The translations under genes were made by a program, and so were the position numbers. 64,000 nt of DNA from Bombus terrestris (lineage: Eukaryota; Arthropoda; Insecta; Hymenoptera; Apidae), in contig NC_063281.1 of the NCBI RefSeq assembly GCF_910591885.1, forward strand, positions 5,552,700 through 5,616,699, given 5' to 3'. Of the stretch, positions 43,650 through 58,448 are shown piece after piece (position 1 is the stretch's first letter; each line of letters begins with the position of its first letter). Below the pieces are notes generated by a model that saw only the letters and a list, made by a program, of their open reading frames with translations, did no database searches and was not told the DNA's origin.

Positions 43650-46131
43650 GTTATAACTTATAACGTTATATAGTGAAACGTTATAACGTATAACGTTATA
43701 TAGTATTACGTTATAACGTATAACGTTATATAGTATTACGTTATAACGTATATCGTTATATAGTATTACGTTATAACGGATAACGTTATATAGTATTACG
43801 TTATAACGTATAACGTTATATAGTATTACGTTATAACGTATAACGTTATATAGTATTACGTTATAACGGATAACGTTATATAGTATTACAATATAACGTA
43901 TAACGTTATTTAGTATTATGTTATAACGTATAACGTTATATAGTATTACGTTATAACATATAACGTTATATAGTATTACGTTATAACGTATAACGTTATA
44001 TAGTATTACGTTATAACGTATAACGTTATATAGTATTACGTTATAACGTATAAAGTTAGATACAATTACCATACAACGTGTAACGTTATATAGTGTAACG
44101 TTATAACGTATAACGTTATATAGTGTAACGTTATAACGTATAACGTTATATAGTGTAACGTTATAACGTATAACGTTATGTAGTATTACGTTATAACGTA
44201 TAACGTTATATAGTATTACGTTATAACGTATAACGTTATATAGTATTACGTTATAACGTATAACGTTATATACTATTGCGTTATAACGTATACCGTTATA
44301 TAGTATGACGTTATAACGTACAACGTTATATAGTATTACGTTATAACGGATAACGTTATATAGTATTACGTTATAACGTATAACGTTATATACTATTGCG
44401 TTATAACGTATACCGTTATATAGTATGACGTTATAACGTATAACGTTATATAGTATTACGTTATAACGTATAACGTTATATAGTACTACGTTATGACATA
44501 TAACGTTATATAGTATTACGTTATAACGTATAAAGTTAGATACAATTACCATACAACGTGTAACGTTATATAGTGTAACGTTATAACGTATAACGTTATA
44601 TAGTGTTACGTTATAACGTATAACGTTATATAGCATTGCGCTATAACGTATAACGTTATATGGTATTACGTTATAACGTATAACGTTATATAGTATTACG
44701 TTATAACGTATAAAGTTATATAGTATTACGTTATAACGTATAACGTTATGTAGTATTATGTTATAACGTATAGCGTTATATAGTATTACGTTATAACGTA
44801 TAACGTTATATAGTTTTACGTTATAACGGATAACGTTATATAGTATTACGTTATAACGTATAACGTTATATAGCATTGCGCTATAACGTATAACGTTATA
44901 TGGTATTACGTTATAACGTATAACGTTATATAGTATTACGTTATAACGTATAAAGTTATATAGTATTACGTTATAACGTATAACGTTATATAGTATTACG
45001 TTATAACGTATAACGTTATATAGTATTATGTTATAACGTATAACGTTATATAGTATTACGTTATAACGTATAACGTTATATAGCATTGCGTTATAATGTA
45101 TAACGTTATATAGTATTACGTTATAACGTATAACGTTATATAGTATTATGTTATAACGTATAACGTTATATCGTATTACGTTATAACGTATAACGTTATA
45201 TGGTATTACGTTATAACGTATAACGTTATATAGTATTACGTTATAACATATAACGTTATATAGTATTACGTTATAACGTATAACGTTATATAGTATGACG
45301 TTATAACGTATAAAGTTAGATACAATTACCATACAACGTGTAACGTTATATAGTGTAACGTTATAACGTAAAACGTTATATAGTGTAACGTTATAACGTA
45401 TAACGTTATGTAGTATTACGTTATAACGTATAACGTTATATAGTATTACGTTATAACGTATAACGTTATATAGTATTACGGCATAACGTATAACGTTATT
45501 TAGTATTACGTTATAACGTATAACGTTATATGGTATTACGTTATAACGTATAACGTTATATGGTATTACGTTATAACGTATAACGTTATATTGTATTACG
45601 TTATAACATATAACGTTATATAGTATTACGTTATAACGTATAACGTTATATAGTATTACGTTATAACGTATAAAGTTAGATACAATTACCATACAACGTG
45701 TAACGTTATATAGTGTAACGTTATAACGTATAACGTTATATAGTGTAACGTTATAACGTATAACGTTATGTAGTATTACGTTATAACGTATAACGTTATA
45801 TAGTATTACGTTATAACGTATAACGTTATATAGTATTACGGCATAACGTATAACGTTATTTAGTATTACGTTATAACGTATAACGTTATATGGTATTACG
45901 TTATAACGTATAACGTTATATGGTATTACGTTATAACGTATAACGTTATATAGTATTACGTTATAACGTATAAAGTTATATAGTATTACGTTATAACGTA
46001 TAACGTTATGTAGTATTATGTTATAACGTATAGCGTTATATAGTATTACGTTATAACGTATAACGTTATATAGTATTACGTTATAACGGATAACGTTATA
46101 TAGTATTACGTTATAACGTATAACGTTATGT

Positions 46132-46143
46132 AGTACGTATACC
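46132..46143. repeat. 11-bp deletion junction D13
   Basis: Long class, 853 bp before T10. The copy 6,546 bp downstream (D14) has one extra unit immediately upstream. Confidence 0.95.
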
Positions 46144-46968
46144 GTTATATAGTATGACGTTATAACGTACAATGTTATATAGTATTACGTTATAACGGAT
46201 AACGTTATATAGTAGTATGTTATAACGTATAACGTTATATAGTATTATGTTATAACGTATAACGTTATATAGCATTGCGTTATAATGTATAACGTTATAT
46301 AGTATTACGTTATAACATATAACGTTATATAGTATTACGTTATAACGTATAACGTTATATAGTATTACGTTATAACGTATAACGTTATATACAATTACCA
46401 TACAACGTGTAACGTTATATAGTGTAACGTTATAACGTATAACGTTATATAGCATTGCCATATAACGTATACCGTTATATAATATGACGTTATAACGTAT
46501 AACGATACATAGTATTACGTTATAACGGATAACGTTATATAGTATTACGTTATAACGTATAACGTTATATAGTATTACGTTATAACGCATAAAGTTATAC
46601 AGTATTACGTTCTAACGTATAACGTTATATAGTATTACGTTATAACGTATAACGTTATATACAATTACCATACAACGTGTTACGTTATATAGTGTAACGT
46701 TATAACGTATAACGTTATATAGCATTGCGTTATAACGTATACCGTTATATAGTATTACGTTATAACGTATAACGTTATGTAGTATTACGTTATAACGTAT
46801 AACGATATATAGTATTACGTTATAACGTATACCGTTATATAGCATTACGCTATAACGTATAACGTTATATACTATTACTATACAATGTGTGACGTTATAT
46901 AGTGTTACGCTTTAACGTATAACGTTATTTAGTGTAACGTTATAACGTATAACGTTATATAGTGTAAC

Positions 46969-47003
46969 TTATAACTTATAACGTTATAATATATATATAT
47001 TAA
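46969..47003. repeat. 35-bp TA-rich insertion T10
   Basis: Same as T1. A clustered change, aacgtatctcg, lies about 100 bp downstream and is shared only with the T12 copy. Confidence 0.93.
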
Positions 47004-47755
47004 GTTATAACTTATAACGTTATATAGTGAAACGTTATAACGTATAACGTTATATAGTATTACGTTATAACGTATAACGTTATATAGTATTACGTTATAA
47101 CGTATCTCGTTATATAGTATTACGTTATAACGGATAACGTTATATAGTATTACGTTATAACGTATAACGTTATATAGTATTACGTTATAACGTATAACGT
47201 TATATAGTATTACGTTATAACGGATAACGTTATATAGTATTACAATATAACGTATAACGTTATTTAGTATTATGTTATAACGTATAACGTTATATAGTAT
47301 TACGTTATAACATATAACGTTATATAGTATTACGTTATAACGTATAAAGTTATATAGTATTACGTTATAACGTATAAAGTTAGATACAATTACCATACAA
47401 CGTGTAACGTTATATAGTGTAACGTTATAACGTAAAACGTTATATAGTGTAACGTTATAACGTATAACGTTATGTAGTATTACGTTATAACGTATAACGT
47501 TATATAGTATTACGTTATAACGTATAACGTTATATAGTATTACGGCATAACGTATAACGTTATTTAGTATTACGTTATAACGTATAACGTTATATGGTAT
47601 TACGTTATAACGTATAACGTTATATGGTATTACGTTATAACGTATAACGTTATATAGTATTACGTTATAACATATAACGTTATATAGTATTACGTTATAA
47701 CGTATAACGTTATATAGTATTACGTTATAACGTATAACGTTATATAGTATTACGT

Positions 47756-47776
47756 TATAACGTATAACGTATAAAG
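47756..47776. repeat. 23-bp deletion leaving a 7-bp unit
   Basis: The 7-bp tataacg appears three times in a row before tataaag, where a full unit would have 23 more bases. Within the normal unit tataacg is already repeated twice, so exchange between these short repeats explains the loss. The register goes from 26 to 3 modulo 30. Confidence 0.9.
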
Positions 47777-49472
47777 TTAGATACAATTACCATACAACGT
47801 GTAACGTTATATAGTGTAACGTTATAACGTATAACGTTATATAGTGTAACGTTATAACGTATAACGTTATGTAGTATTACGTTATAACGTATAACGTTAT
47901 ATAGTATTACGTTATAACGTATAACGTTATATAGTATTACGGCATAACGTATAACGTTATTTAGTATTACGTTATAACGTATAACGTTATGTGGTATTAC
48001 GTTATAACGTATAACGTTATATAGTATTACGTTATAACGTATAACGTTATATAGTATTACGTTATAACGTATAACGTTATATAGTATTACGTTATAACGT
48101 ATAACGTTATATAGTATTACCTTATAACGTATAACGTTATATACTATTGCGTTATAACGTATACCGTTATATAGTATGACGTTATATCGTACAACGTTAT
48201 ATAGTATTACGTTATAACGGATAACGTTATATAGTATTACGTTATAACGTATAACGTTATATACTATTGCGTTATAACGTATACCGTTATATAGTATGAC
48301 GTTATAACGTATAACGTTATGTAGTATTACGTTATAACGTATAACGTTATATAGTACTACGTTATGACATATAACGTTATATAGTATTACGTTATAACGT
48401 ATAACGTTATATAGTATTACGTTATAACGTATAAAGTTAGATACAATTACCATACAACGTGTAACGTTATATAGTGTAACGTTATAACGTATAACGTTAT
48501 ATAGTGTTACGTTATAACGTATAACGTTATGTAGTATTACGTTATAACGAATAACGCTATATAGTATTACGTTATAACGTATAACGTTATATAGTATTTC
48601 GGTATAACGGATAACGTTATATAGTATTACGTTATAACGTATAACGTTATATAGTATTACGTTATAACGTATAAAGTTATATAGTATTACGTTATAACGT
48701 ATAACGTTATATAGTATTATGTTATAACGTATAACGTTATATAGCATTGCGCTATAACGTATAACGCTATATAGTATTACGTTATAACGTATAACGTTAT
48801 ATAGTATTATGTTGTAACGTATAACGTTATATAGTATAATGTTATAACGTATAACGTTATATAGTATTACGTTGTAGCGTATAACGTTATATAGTATTAC
48901 GTTATAACGTATAACGTTATATAGTATTATGTTATAACGTATAACGTTATATAGTATTACGTTATAACGTATAACGTTATATAGCATTGCGTTATAGCGT
49001 ATGCCGTTATATAGTATAACGTTATAACGTATAATGTTATATAGTATTACGTTATAACGTATAACGTTATATAGTATTACGTTATAACGTATAACGTTAT
49101 ATAGTATTACGTTATAACGCATAAAGTTATATAGTATTACGTTGTAACGTATTACGCTATATAGTATTACGTTATAACGTATAACGTTATGTAGTATTAC
49201 GTTATAACGTATAGCGTTATATAGTATTACGTTATAACGTATAACGTTATATAGTATTACGTTATAACGGATAACGTTATATAGTATTACGTTATAACGT
49301 ATAACGTTATGTAGTATTACGTTATAACGTATAACGTTATGTAGTATTACGTTATAACGTATAACGTTATATAGTATTACGTTATAACGTATAACGTTAT
49401 ATAGTGTTAAATTATAACGTATAACGTTATATAGCATTACGCTATAACGTATAACGTTATATACTATTACTA

Positions 49473-50402
49473 TACAATGTGTGACGTTATATAGTGTTAC
49501 GCTTTAACGTATAACGTTATTTAGTGTAACGTTATAACGTATAACGTTATATAGTGTAACGTTATAACGTATAACGTTATATAGTATTACGTTATAACGT
49601 ATAACGTTATATAGTATTACGTTATAACGTATAACGTTATATAGTATTACGTTATAACGGATAACGTTATATAGTATTACGTTATAACGTATAACGTTAT
49701 ATAGTATTACGTTATAACGGATAACGTTATATAGTAGTATGTTATAACGTATAACGTTATATAGTATTATGTTATAACGTATAACGTTATATAGCATTGC
49801 GTTATAATGTATAACGTTATATAGTATTACGTTATAACATATAACGTTATATAGTATTACGTTATAACGTATAACGTTATATAGTATTACGTTATAACGT
49901 ATAACGTTATATACAATTACCATACAACGTGTAACGTTATATAGTGTAACGTTATAACGTATAACGTTATATAGCATTGCCATATAACGTATACCGTTAT
50001 ATAATATGACGTTATAACGTATAACGATACATAGTATTACGTTATAACGGATAACGTTATATAGTATTACGTTATAACGTATAACGTTATATAGTATTAC
50101 GTTATAACGCATAAAGTTATACAGTATTACGTTCTAACGTATAACGTTATATAGTATTACGTTATAACGTATAACGTTATATACAATTACCATACAACGT
50201 GTAACGTTATATAGTGTAACGTTATAACGTATAACGTTATATAGCATTGCGTTATAACGTATACCGTTATATAGTATTACGTTATAACGTATAACGTTAT
50301 GTAGTATTACGTTATAACGTATAACGATATATAGTATTACGTTATAACGTATACCGTTATATAGCATTACGCTATAACGTATAACGTTATATACTATTAC
50401 TA
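49473..50402. repeat. 930-bp HOR fragment without landmarks
   Basis: It starts at a J2 unit lacking the TA insertion and has an undeleted register where a D junction would be expected. From about 49711 it matches the long-class segment after D13. It ends in the usual J2 before T11. Confidence 0.8.
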
Positions 50403-50490
50403 TACAATGTGTGACGTTATATAGTGTTACGCTTTAACGTATAACGTTATTTAGTGTAACGTTATAACGTATAACGTTATATAGTGTAAC

Positions 50491-50525
50491 TTATAACTTA
50501 TAACGTTATAATATATATATATTAA
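50491..50525. repeat. 35-bp TA-rich insertion T11
   Basis: Same as T1. Confidence 0.93.
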
Positions 50526-52677
50526 GTTATAACTTATAACGTTATATAGTGAAACGTTATAACGTATAACGTTATATAGTATTACGTTATAACGTATAAC
50601 GTTATATAGTATTACGTTATAACGTATAACGTTATATAGTATTACGTTATAACGGATAACGTTATATAGTATTACGTTATAACGTATAACGTTATATAGT
50701 ATTACGTTATAACGTATAACGTTATATAGTATTACGTTATAACGGATAACGTTATATAGTATTACAATATAACGTATAACGTTATTTAGTATTATGTTAT
50801 AACGTATAACGTTATATAGTATTACGTTATAACGGATAACGTTATATAGTATTACGTTATAACGTATAACGTTATATACTATTGCGTTATAACGTATACC
50901 GTTATATAGTATGACGTTATAACGTATAACGTTATATAGTATTACGTTATAACGTATAACGTTATATAGTACTACGTTATGACATATAACGTTATATAGT
51001 ATTAGGTTATAACGTATAAAGTTAGATACAATTACCATACAACGTGTAACGTTATATAGTGTAACGTTATAACGTATAACGTTATATAGTGTTACGTTAT
51101 AACGTATAACGTTATGTAGTATTACGTTATAACGCATAACGCTATATAGTATTACGTTATAACGTATAACGTTATATAGTATTACGGTATAACGGATAAC
51201 GTTATATAGTATTACGTTATAACGTATAACGTTATATAGTATTACGTTACAACGTATAAAGTTATATAGTATTACGTTATAACGTATAACGTTATATAGT
51301 ATTATGTTATAACGTATAACGTTATATAGCATTGCGCTATAACGTATAACGTTATATGGTGTTACGTTATAACGTATAACGTTATATAGTATTACGTTAT
51401 AACGTATAAAGTTATATAGTATTACGTTATAACGTATAACGTTATGTAGTATTATGTTATAACGTATAGCGTTATATAGTATTACGTTATAACGTATAAC
51501 GTTATATAGTTTTACGTTATAACGGATAACGTTATATAGTATTACGTTATAACGTATAACGTTATATAGCATTGCGCTATAACGTATAACGTTATATAGT
51601 ATTATGTTATAACGTATAACGTTATATAGCATTGCGTTATAATGTATAACGTTATATAGTATTACGTTATAACGTATAACGTTATATAGTATTATGTTAT
51701 AACGTATAACGTTATATAGTATTACGTTATAACGTATAACGTTATATGGTATTACGTTATAACGTATAACGTTATATAGTATTACGTTATAACATATAAC
51801 GTTATATAGTATTACGTTATAACGTATAACGTTATATAGTATGACGTTATAACGTATAAAGTTAGATACAATTACCATACAACGTGTAACGTTATATAGT
51901 GTAACGTTATAACGTAAAACGTTATATAGTGTAATGTTATAACGTATAACGTTATGTAGTATTACGTTATAACGTATAACGTTATATAGTATTACGTTAT
52001 AACGTATAACGTTATATAGTATTACGGCATAACGTATAACGTTATTTAGTATTACGTTATAACGCATAACGTTATATGGTATTACGTTATAACGTATAAC
52101 GTTATATGGTATTACGTTATAACGTATAACGTTATATAGTATTACATTATAACATATAACGTTATATAGTATTACGTTATAACGTATAACGTTATATAGT
52201 ATTACGTTATAACGTATAAAGTTAGATACAATTACCATACAACGTGTAACGTTATATAGTGTAACGTTATAACGTATAACGTTATATAGTGTAACGTTAT
52301 AACGTATAACGTTATGTAGTATTACGTTATAACGTATAACGTTATATAGTATTACGTTATAACGTATAACGTTATATAGTATTACGGCATAACGTATAAC
52401 GTTATTTAGTATTACGTTATAACGTATAACGTTATATGGTATTACGTTATAACGTATAACGTTATATAGTATTACGTTATAACGTATAAAGTTATATAGT
52501 ATTACGTTATAACGTATAACGTTATGTAGTATTATGTTATAACGTATAGCGTTATATAGTATTACGTTATAACGTATAACGTTATATAGTATTACGTTAT
52601 AACGGATAACGTTATATAGTATTACGTTATAACGTATAACGTTATATAGTATTACGTTATAACGTATAACGTTATGT

Positions 52678-52689
52678 AGTACGTATACC
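52678..52689. repeat. 11-bp deletion junction D14
   Basis: The last of 14. Long class, 853 bp before T12. Confidence 0.95.
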
Positions 52690-53514
52690 GTTATATAGTA
52701 TGACGTTATAACGTACAATGTTATATAGTATTACGTTATAACGGATAACGTTATATAGTAGTATGTTATAACGTATAACGTTATATAGTATTATGTTATA
52801 ACGTATAACGTTATATAGCATTGCGTTATAATGTATAACGTTATATAGTATTACGTTATAACATATAACGTTATATAGTATTACGTTATAACGTATAACG
52901 TTATATAGTATTACGTTATAACGTATAACGTTATATACAATTACCATACAACGTGTAACGTTATATAGTGTAACGTTATAACGTATAACGTTATATAGCA
53001 TTGCCATATAACGTATACCGTTATATAATATGACGTTATAACGTATAACGATAAATAGTATTACGTTATAACGGATAACGTTATATAGTATTACGTTATA
53101 ACGTATAACGTTATATAGTATTACGTTATAACGCATAAAGTTATACAGTATTACGTTCTAACGTATAACGTTATATAGTATTACGTTATAACGTATAACG
53201 TTATATACAATTACCATACAACGTGTAACGTTATATAGTGTAACGTTATAACGTATAACGTTATATAGCATTGCGTTATAACGTATACCGTTATATAGTA
53301 TTACGTTATAACGTATAACGTTATGTAGTATTACGTTATAACGTATAACGATATATAGTATTACGTTATAACGTATACCGTTATATAGCATTACGCTATA
53401 ACGTATAACGTTATATACTATTACTATACAATGTGTGACGTTATATAGTGTTACGCTTTAACGTATAACGTTATTTAGTGTAACGTTATAACGTATAACG
53501 TTATATAGTGTAAC

Positions 53515-53549
53515 TTATAACTTATAACGTTATAATATATATATATTAA
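53515..53549. repeat. 35-bp TA-rich insertion T12
   Basis: The last copy; none occurs in the remaining 10.4 kb. Confidence 0.93.
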
Positions 53550-54301
53550 GTTATAACTTATAACGTTATATAGTGAAACGTTATAACGTATAACGTTATA
53601 TAGTATTACGTTATAACGTATAACGTTATATAGTATTACGTTATAACGTATCTCGTTATATAGTATTACGTTATAACGGATAACGTTATATAGTATTACG
53701 TTATAACGTATAACGTTATATAGTATTACGTTATAACGTATAACGTTATATAGTATTACGTTATAACGGATAACGTTATATAGTATTACAATATAACGTA
53801 TAACGTTATTTAGTATTATGTTATAACGTATAACGTTATATAGTATTACGTTATAACATATAACGTTATATAGTATTACGTTATAACGTATAAAGTTATA
53901 TAGTATTACGTTATAACGTATAAAGTTAGATACAATTACCATACAACGTGTAACGTTATATAGTGTAACGTTATAACGTAAAACGTTATATAGTGTAACG
54001 TTATAACGTATAACGTTATGTAGTATTACGTTATAACGTATAACGTTATATAGTATTACGTTATAACGTATAACGTTATATAGTATTACGGCATAACGTA
54101 TAACGTTATTTAGTATTACGTTATAACGTATAACGTTATATGGTATTACGTTATAACGTATAACGTTATATGGTATTACGTTATAACGTATAACGTTATA
54201 TAGTATTACGTTATAACATATAACGTTATATAGTATTACGTTATAACGTATAACGTTATATAGTATTACGTTATAACGTATAACGTTATATAGTATTACG
54301 T

Positions 54302-54322
54302 TATAACGTATAACGTATAAAG
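54302..54322. repeat. 23-bp deletion, duplicated copy
   Basis: Same break as at 47756, so it predates the 6,546-bp duplication. It moves the register to 9 modulo 30, which then holds to the end of the window. Confidence 0.9.
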
Positions 54323-56018
54323 TTAGATACAATTACCATACAACGTGTAACGTTATATAGTGTAACGTTATAACGTATAACGTTATATAGTGTAACGTTA
54401 TAACGTATAACGTTATGTAGTATTACGTTATAACGTATAACGTTATATAGTATTACGTTATAACGTATAACGTTATATAGTATTACGGCATAACGTATAA
54501 CGTTATTTAGTATTACGTTATAACGTATAACGTTATATGGTATTACGTTATAACGTATAACGTTATATAGTATTACGTTATAACGTATAACGTTATATAG
54601 TATTACGTTATAACGTATAACGTTATATAGTATTACGTTATAACGTATAACGTTATATAGTATTACCTTATAACGTATAACGTTATATACTATTGCGTTA
54701 TAACGTATACCGTTATATAGTATGACGTTATATCGTACAACGTTATATAGTATTACGTTATAACGGATAACGTTATATAGTATTACGTTATAACGTATAA
54801 CGTTATATACTATTGCGTTATAACGTATACCGTTATATAGTATGACGTTATAACGTATAACGTTATGTAGTATTACGTTATAACGTATAACGTTATATAG
54901 TACTACGTTATGACATATAACGTTATATAGTATTACGTTATAACGTATAACGTTATATAGTATTACGTTATAACGTATAAAGTTAGATACAATTACCATA
55001 CAACGTGTAACGTTATATAGTGTAACGTTATAACGTATAACGTTATATAGTGTTACGTTATAACGTATAACGTTATGTAGTATTACGTTATAACGTATAA
55101 CGCTATATAGTATTACGTTATAACGTATAACGTTATATAGTATTTCGGTATAACGGATAACGTTATATAGTATTACGTTATAACGTATAACGTTATATAG
55201 TATTACGTTATAACGTATAAAGTTATATAGTATTACGTTATAACGTATAACGTTATATAGTATTATGTTATAACGTATAACGTTATATAGCATTGCGCTA
55301 TAACGTATAACGCTATATAGTATTACGTTATAACGTATAACGTTATATAGTATTATGTTGTAACGTATAACGTTATATAGTATAATGTTATAACGTATAA
55401 CGTTATATAGTATTACGTTGTAGCGTATAACGTTATATAGTATTACGTTATAACGTATAACGTTATATAGTATTATGTTATAACGTATAACGTTATATAG
55501 TATTACGTTATAACGTATAACGTTATATAGCATTGCGTTATAGCGTATGCCGTTATATAGTATAACGTTATAACGTATAATGTTATATAGTATTACGTTA
55601 TAACGTATAACGTTATATAGTATTACGTTATAACGTATAACGTTATATAGTATTACGTTATAACGCATAAAGTTATATAGTATTACGTTGTAACGTATTA
55701 CGCTATATAGTATTACGTTATAACGTATAACGTTATGTAGTATTACGTTATAACGTATAGCGTTATATAGTATTACGTTATAACGTATAACGTTATATAG
55801 TATTACGTTATAACGGATAACGTTATATAGTATTACGTTATAACGTATAACGTTATGTAGTATTACGTTATAACGTATAACGTTATGTAGTATTACGTTA
55901 TAACGTATAACGTTATATAGTATTACGTTATAACGTATAACGTTATATAGTGTTAAATTATAACGTATAACGTTATATAGCATTACGCTATAACGTATAA
56001 CGTTATATACTATTACTA

Positions 56019-58448
56019 TACAATGTGTGACGTTATATAGTGTTACGCTTTAACGTATAACGTTATTTAGTGTAACGTTATAACGTATAACGTTATATAG
56101 TGTAACGTTATAACTTATAACGTTATATAGTGAAACGTTATAACGTATAACGTTATATAGTATTACGTTATAACGTATAACGTTATATAGTATTACGTTA
56201 TAACGTATAACGTTATATAGTATTACGTTATAACGTATAACGTTATATAGTATTACGTTATAACGGATAACGTTATATAGTATTACGTTATAACGTATAA
56301 CGTTATATAGTATTACGTTATAACGTATAACGTTATATAGTATTACGTTATAACGGATAACGTTATATAGTATTACAATATAACGTATAACGTTATTTAG
56401 TATTATGTTATAACGTATAACGTTATATAGTATTACGTTATAACATATAACGTTATATAGTATTACGTTATAACGTATAACGTTATATAGTATTACGTTA
56501 TAACGTATAAAGTTAGATACAATTACCATACAACGTGTAACGTTATATAGTGTAACGTTATAACGTAAAACGTTATATAGTGTAACGTTATAACGTATAA
56601 CGTTATGTAGTATTACGTTATAACGTATAACGTTATATAGTATTACGTTATAACGTATAACGTTATATAGTATTACGGCATAACGTATAACGTTATTTAG
56701 TATTACGTTATAACGTATAACGTTATATGGTATTACGTCATAACGTATAACGTTATATGGTATTACGTTATAACGTATAACGTTATATAGTATTACGTTA
56801 TAGCATATAACGTTATATAGTATTACGTTATAACGGATAACGTTATATAGTATTACGTTATAACGTATAAAGTTAGATACAATTACCATACAACGTGTAA
56901 CGTTATATAGTGTAACGTTATAACGTATAACGTTATATAGTGTAACGTTATAACGTATAACGTTATGTAGTATTACGTTATAACGTATAACGTTATATAG
57001 TATTACGTTATAACGTATAACGTTATATAGTATTACGGCATAACGTATAACGTTATTTAGTATTACGTTATAACGTATAACGTTATATGGTATTACGTTA
57101 TAACGTATAACGTTATATAGTATTACGTTATAACGTATAACGTTATATAGTATTACGTTATAACGTATAACGTTATATAGTATTACGTTATAACGTATAA
57201 CGTTATATAGTATTACGTTATAACGTATAACGTTATATACTATTGCGTTATAACGTATACCGTTATATAGTATGACGTTATAACGTACAACGTTATATAG
57301 TATTACGTTATAACGGATAACGTTATATAGTATTACGTTATAACGTATAACGTTATATACTATTGCGTTATAACGTATACCGTTATATAGTATGACGTTA
57401 TAACGTATAACGTTATATAGTATTACGTTATAACGTATAACGTTATATAGTACTACGTTATGACATATAACGTTATATAGTATTACGTTATAACGTATAA
57501 CGTTATATAGTATTACGTTATAACGTATAAAGTTAGATACAATTACCATACAACGTGTAACGTTATATAGTGTAACGTTATAACGTATAACGTTATATAG
57601 TGTTACGTTATAACGTATAACGTTATGTAGTATTACGTTATAACGTATAACGCTATATAGTATTACGTTATAACGTATAACGTTATATAGTATTACGGTA
57701 TAACGGATAACGTTATATAGTATTACGTTATAACGTATAACGTTATATAGTATTACGTTATAACGTATAAAGTTATATAGTATTACGTTATAACGTATAA
57801 CGTTATATAGTATTATGTTATAACGTATAACGTTATATAGCATTGCGCTATAACGTATAACGCTATATAGTATTACGTTATAACGTATAACGTTATATAG
57901 TATTACGTTATAACGTATAACGTTATATAGTATTATGTTATAACGTATAACGTTATATAGTATTACGTTATAACGTATAACGTTATATAGCATTGCGTTA
58001 TAGCGTATGCCGTTATATAGTATAACGTTATAACGTATAATGTTATATAGTATTACGTTATAACGTATAACGTTATATAGTATTACGTTATATCGTATAA
58101 CGTTATATAGTATTACGTTATAACGCATAAAGTTATATAGTATTACGTTGTAACGTATTACGCTATATAGTATTACGTTATAACGTATAACGTTATGTAG
58201 TATTACGTTATAACGTATAGCGTTATATAGCATTACGTTATAACGTATAACGTTATATAGTATTACGTTATAACGGATAACGTTATATAGTATTACGTTA
58301 TAACGTATAACGTTATGTAGTATTACGTTATAACGTATAACGTTATATAGTATTACGTTATAACGTATAACGTTATATAGTGTTAAATTATAACGTATAA
58401 CGTTATATAGCATTACGCTATAACGTATAACGTTATATACTATTACCA
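56019..58448. repeat. HOR-like block without insertion (2,430 bp)
   Basis: Its unit order resembles the core HORs, with a 360-bp pair at J1 units 56516 and 56876 and the aacgtaaaacg marker. The T site is empty (gttataacttataacg, about 56107-56122) and no D junction is present. It may represent the state before the two indels, or a copy that regained the outer-domain form by conversion. Confidence 0.8.

Larger units (their letters stand above)
43527..46880. repeat. HOR H8 (3,354 bp)
   Basis: It carries T9, three consecutive agtgtaacg units near 44090-44160, the 360-bp pair at J1 units 45319 and 45679, and D13. A private cgtgttacg at 46678 and ttatattgtatt near 45590 are seen only here. Confidence 0.85.
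46881..49472. repeat. 2,592-bp block C, copy 1
   Basis: Length and order are identical to 53427-56018 at offset 6,546. I read two differences: gttatgtgg at 47987 against gttatatgg, and aacgaataacg near 48547 against aacgtataacg. It holds T10 and the 23-bp deletion. Its right part (from about 48740) resembles the outer-domain type. Confidence 0.9.
50403..53426. repeat. HOR H9 (3,024 bp)
   Basis: It contains T11, the 360-bp pair at J1 units 51865 and 52225, and D14. Private changes include attaggttat at 51001, ttacaacg near 51247 and a gataaatag variant near 53049 where other copies have gatacatag. Confidence 0.85.
53427..56018. repeat. 2,592-bp block C, copy 2
   Basis: A near-identical copy of 46881-49472, including the 23-bp deletion and aacgtatctcg. 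The match continues to about 56113, where this copy keeps gttataacttataacg and copy 1 has gttataacgtataacg. Confidence 0.9.
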
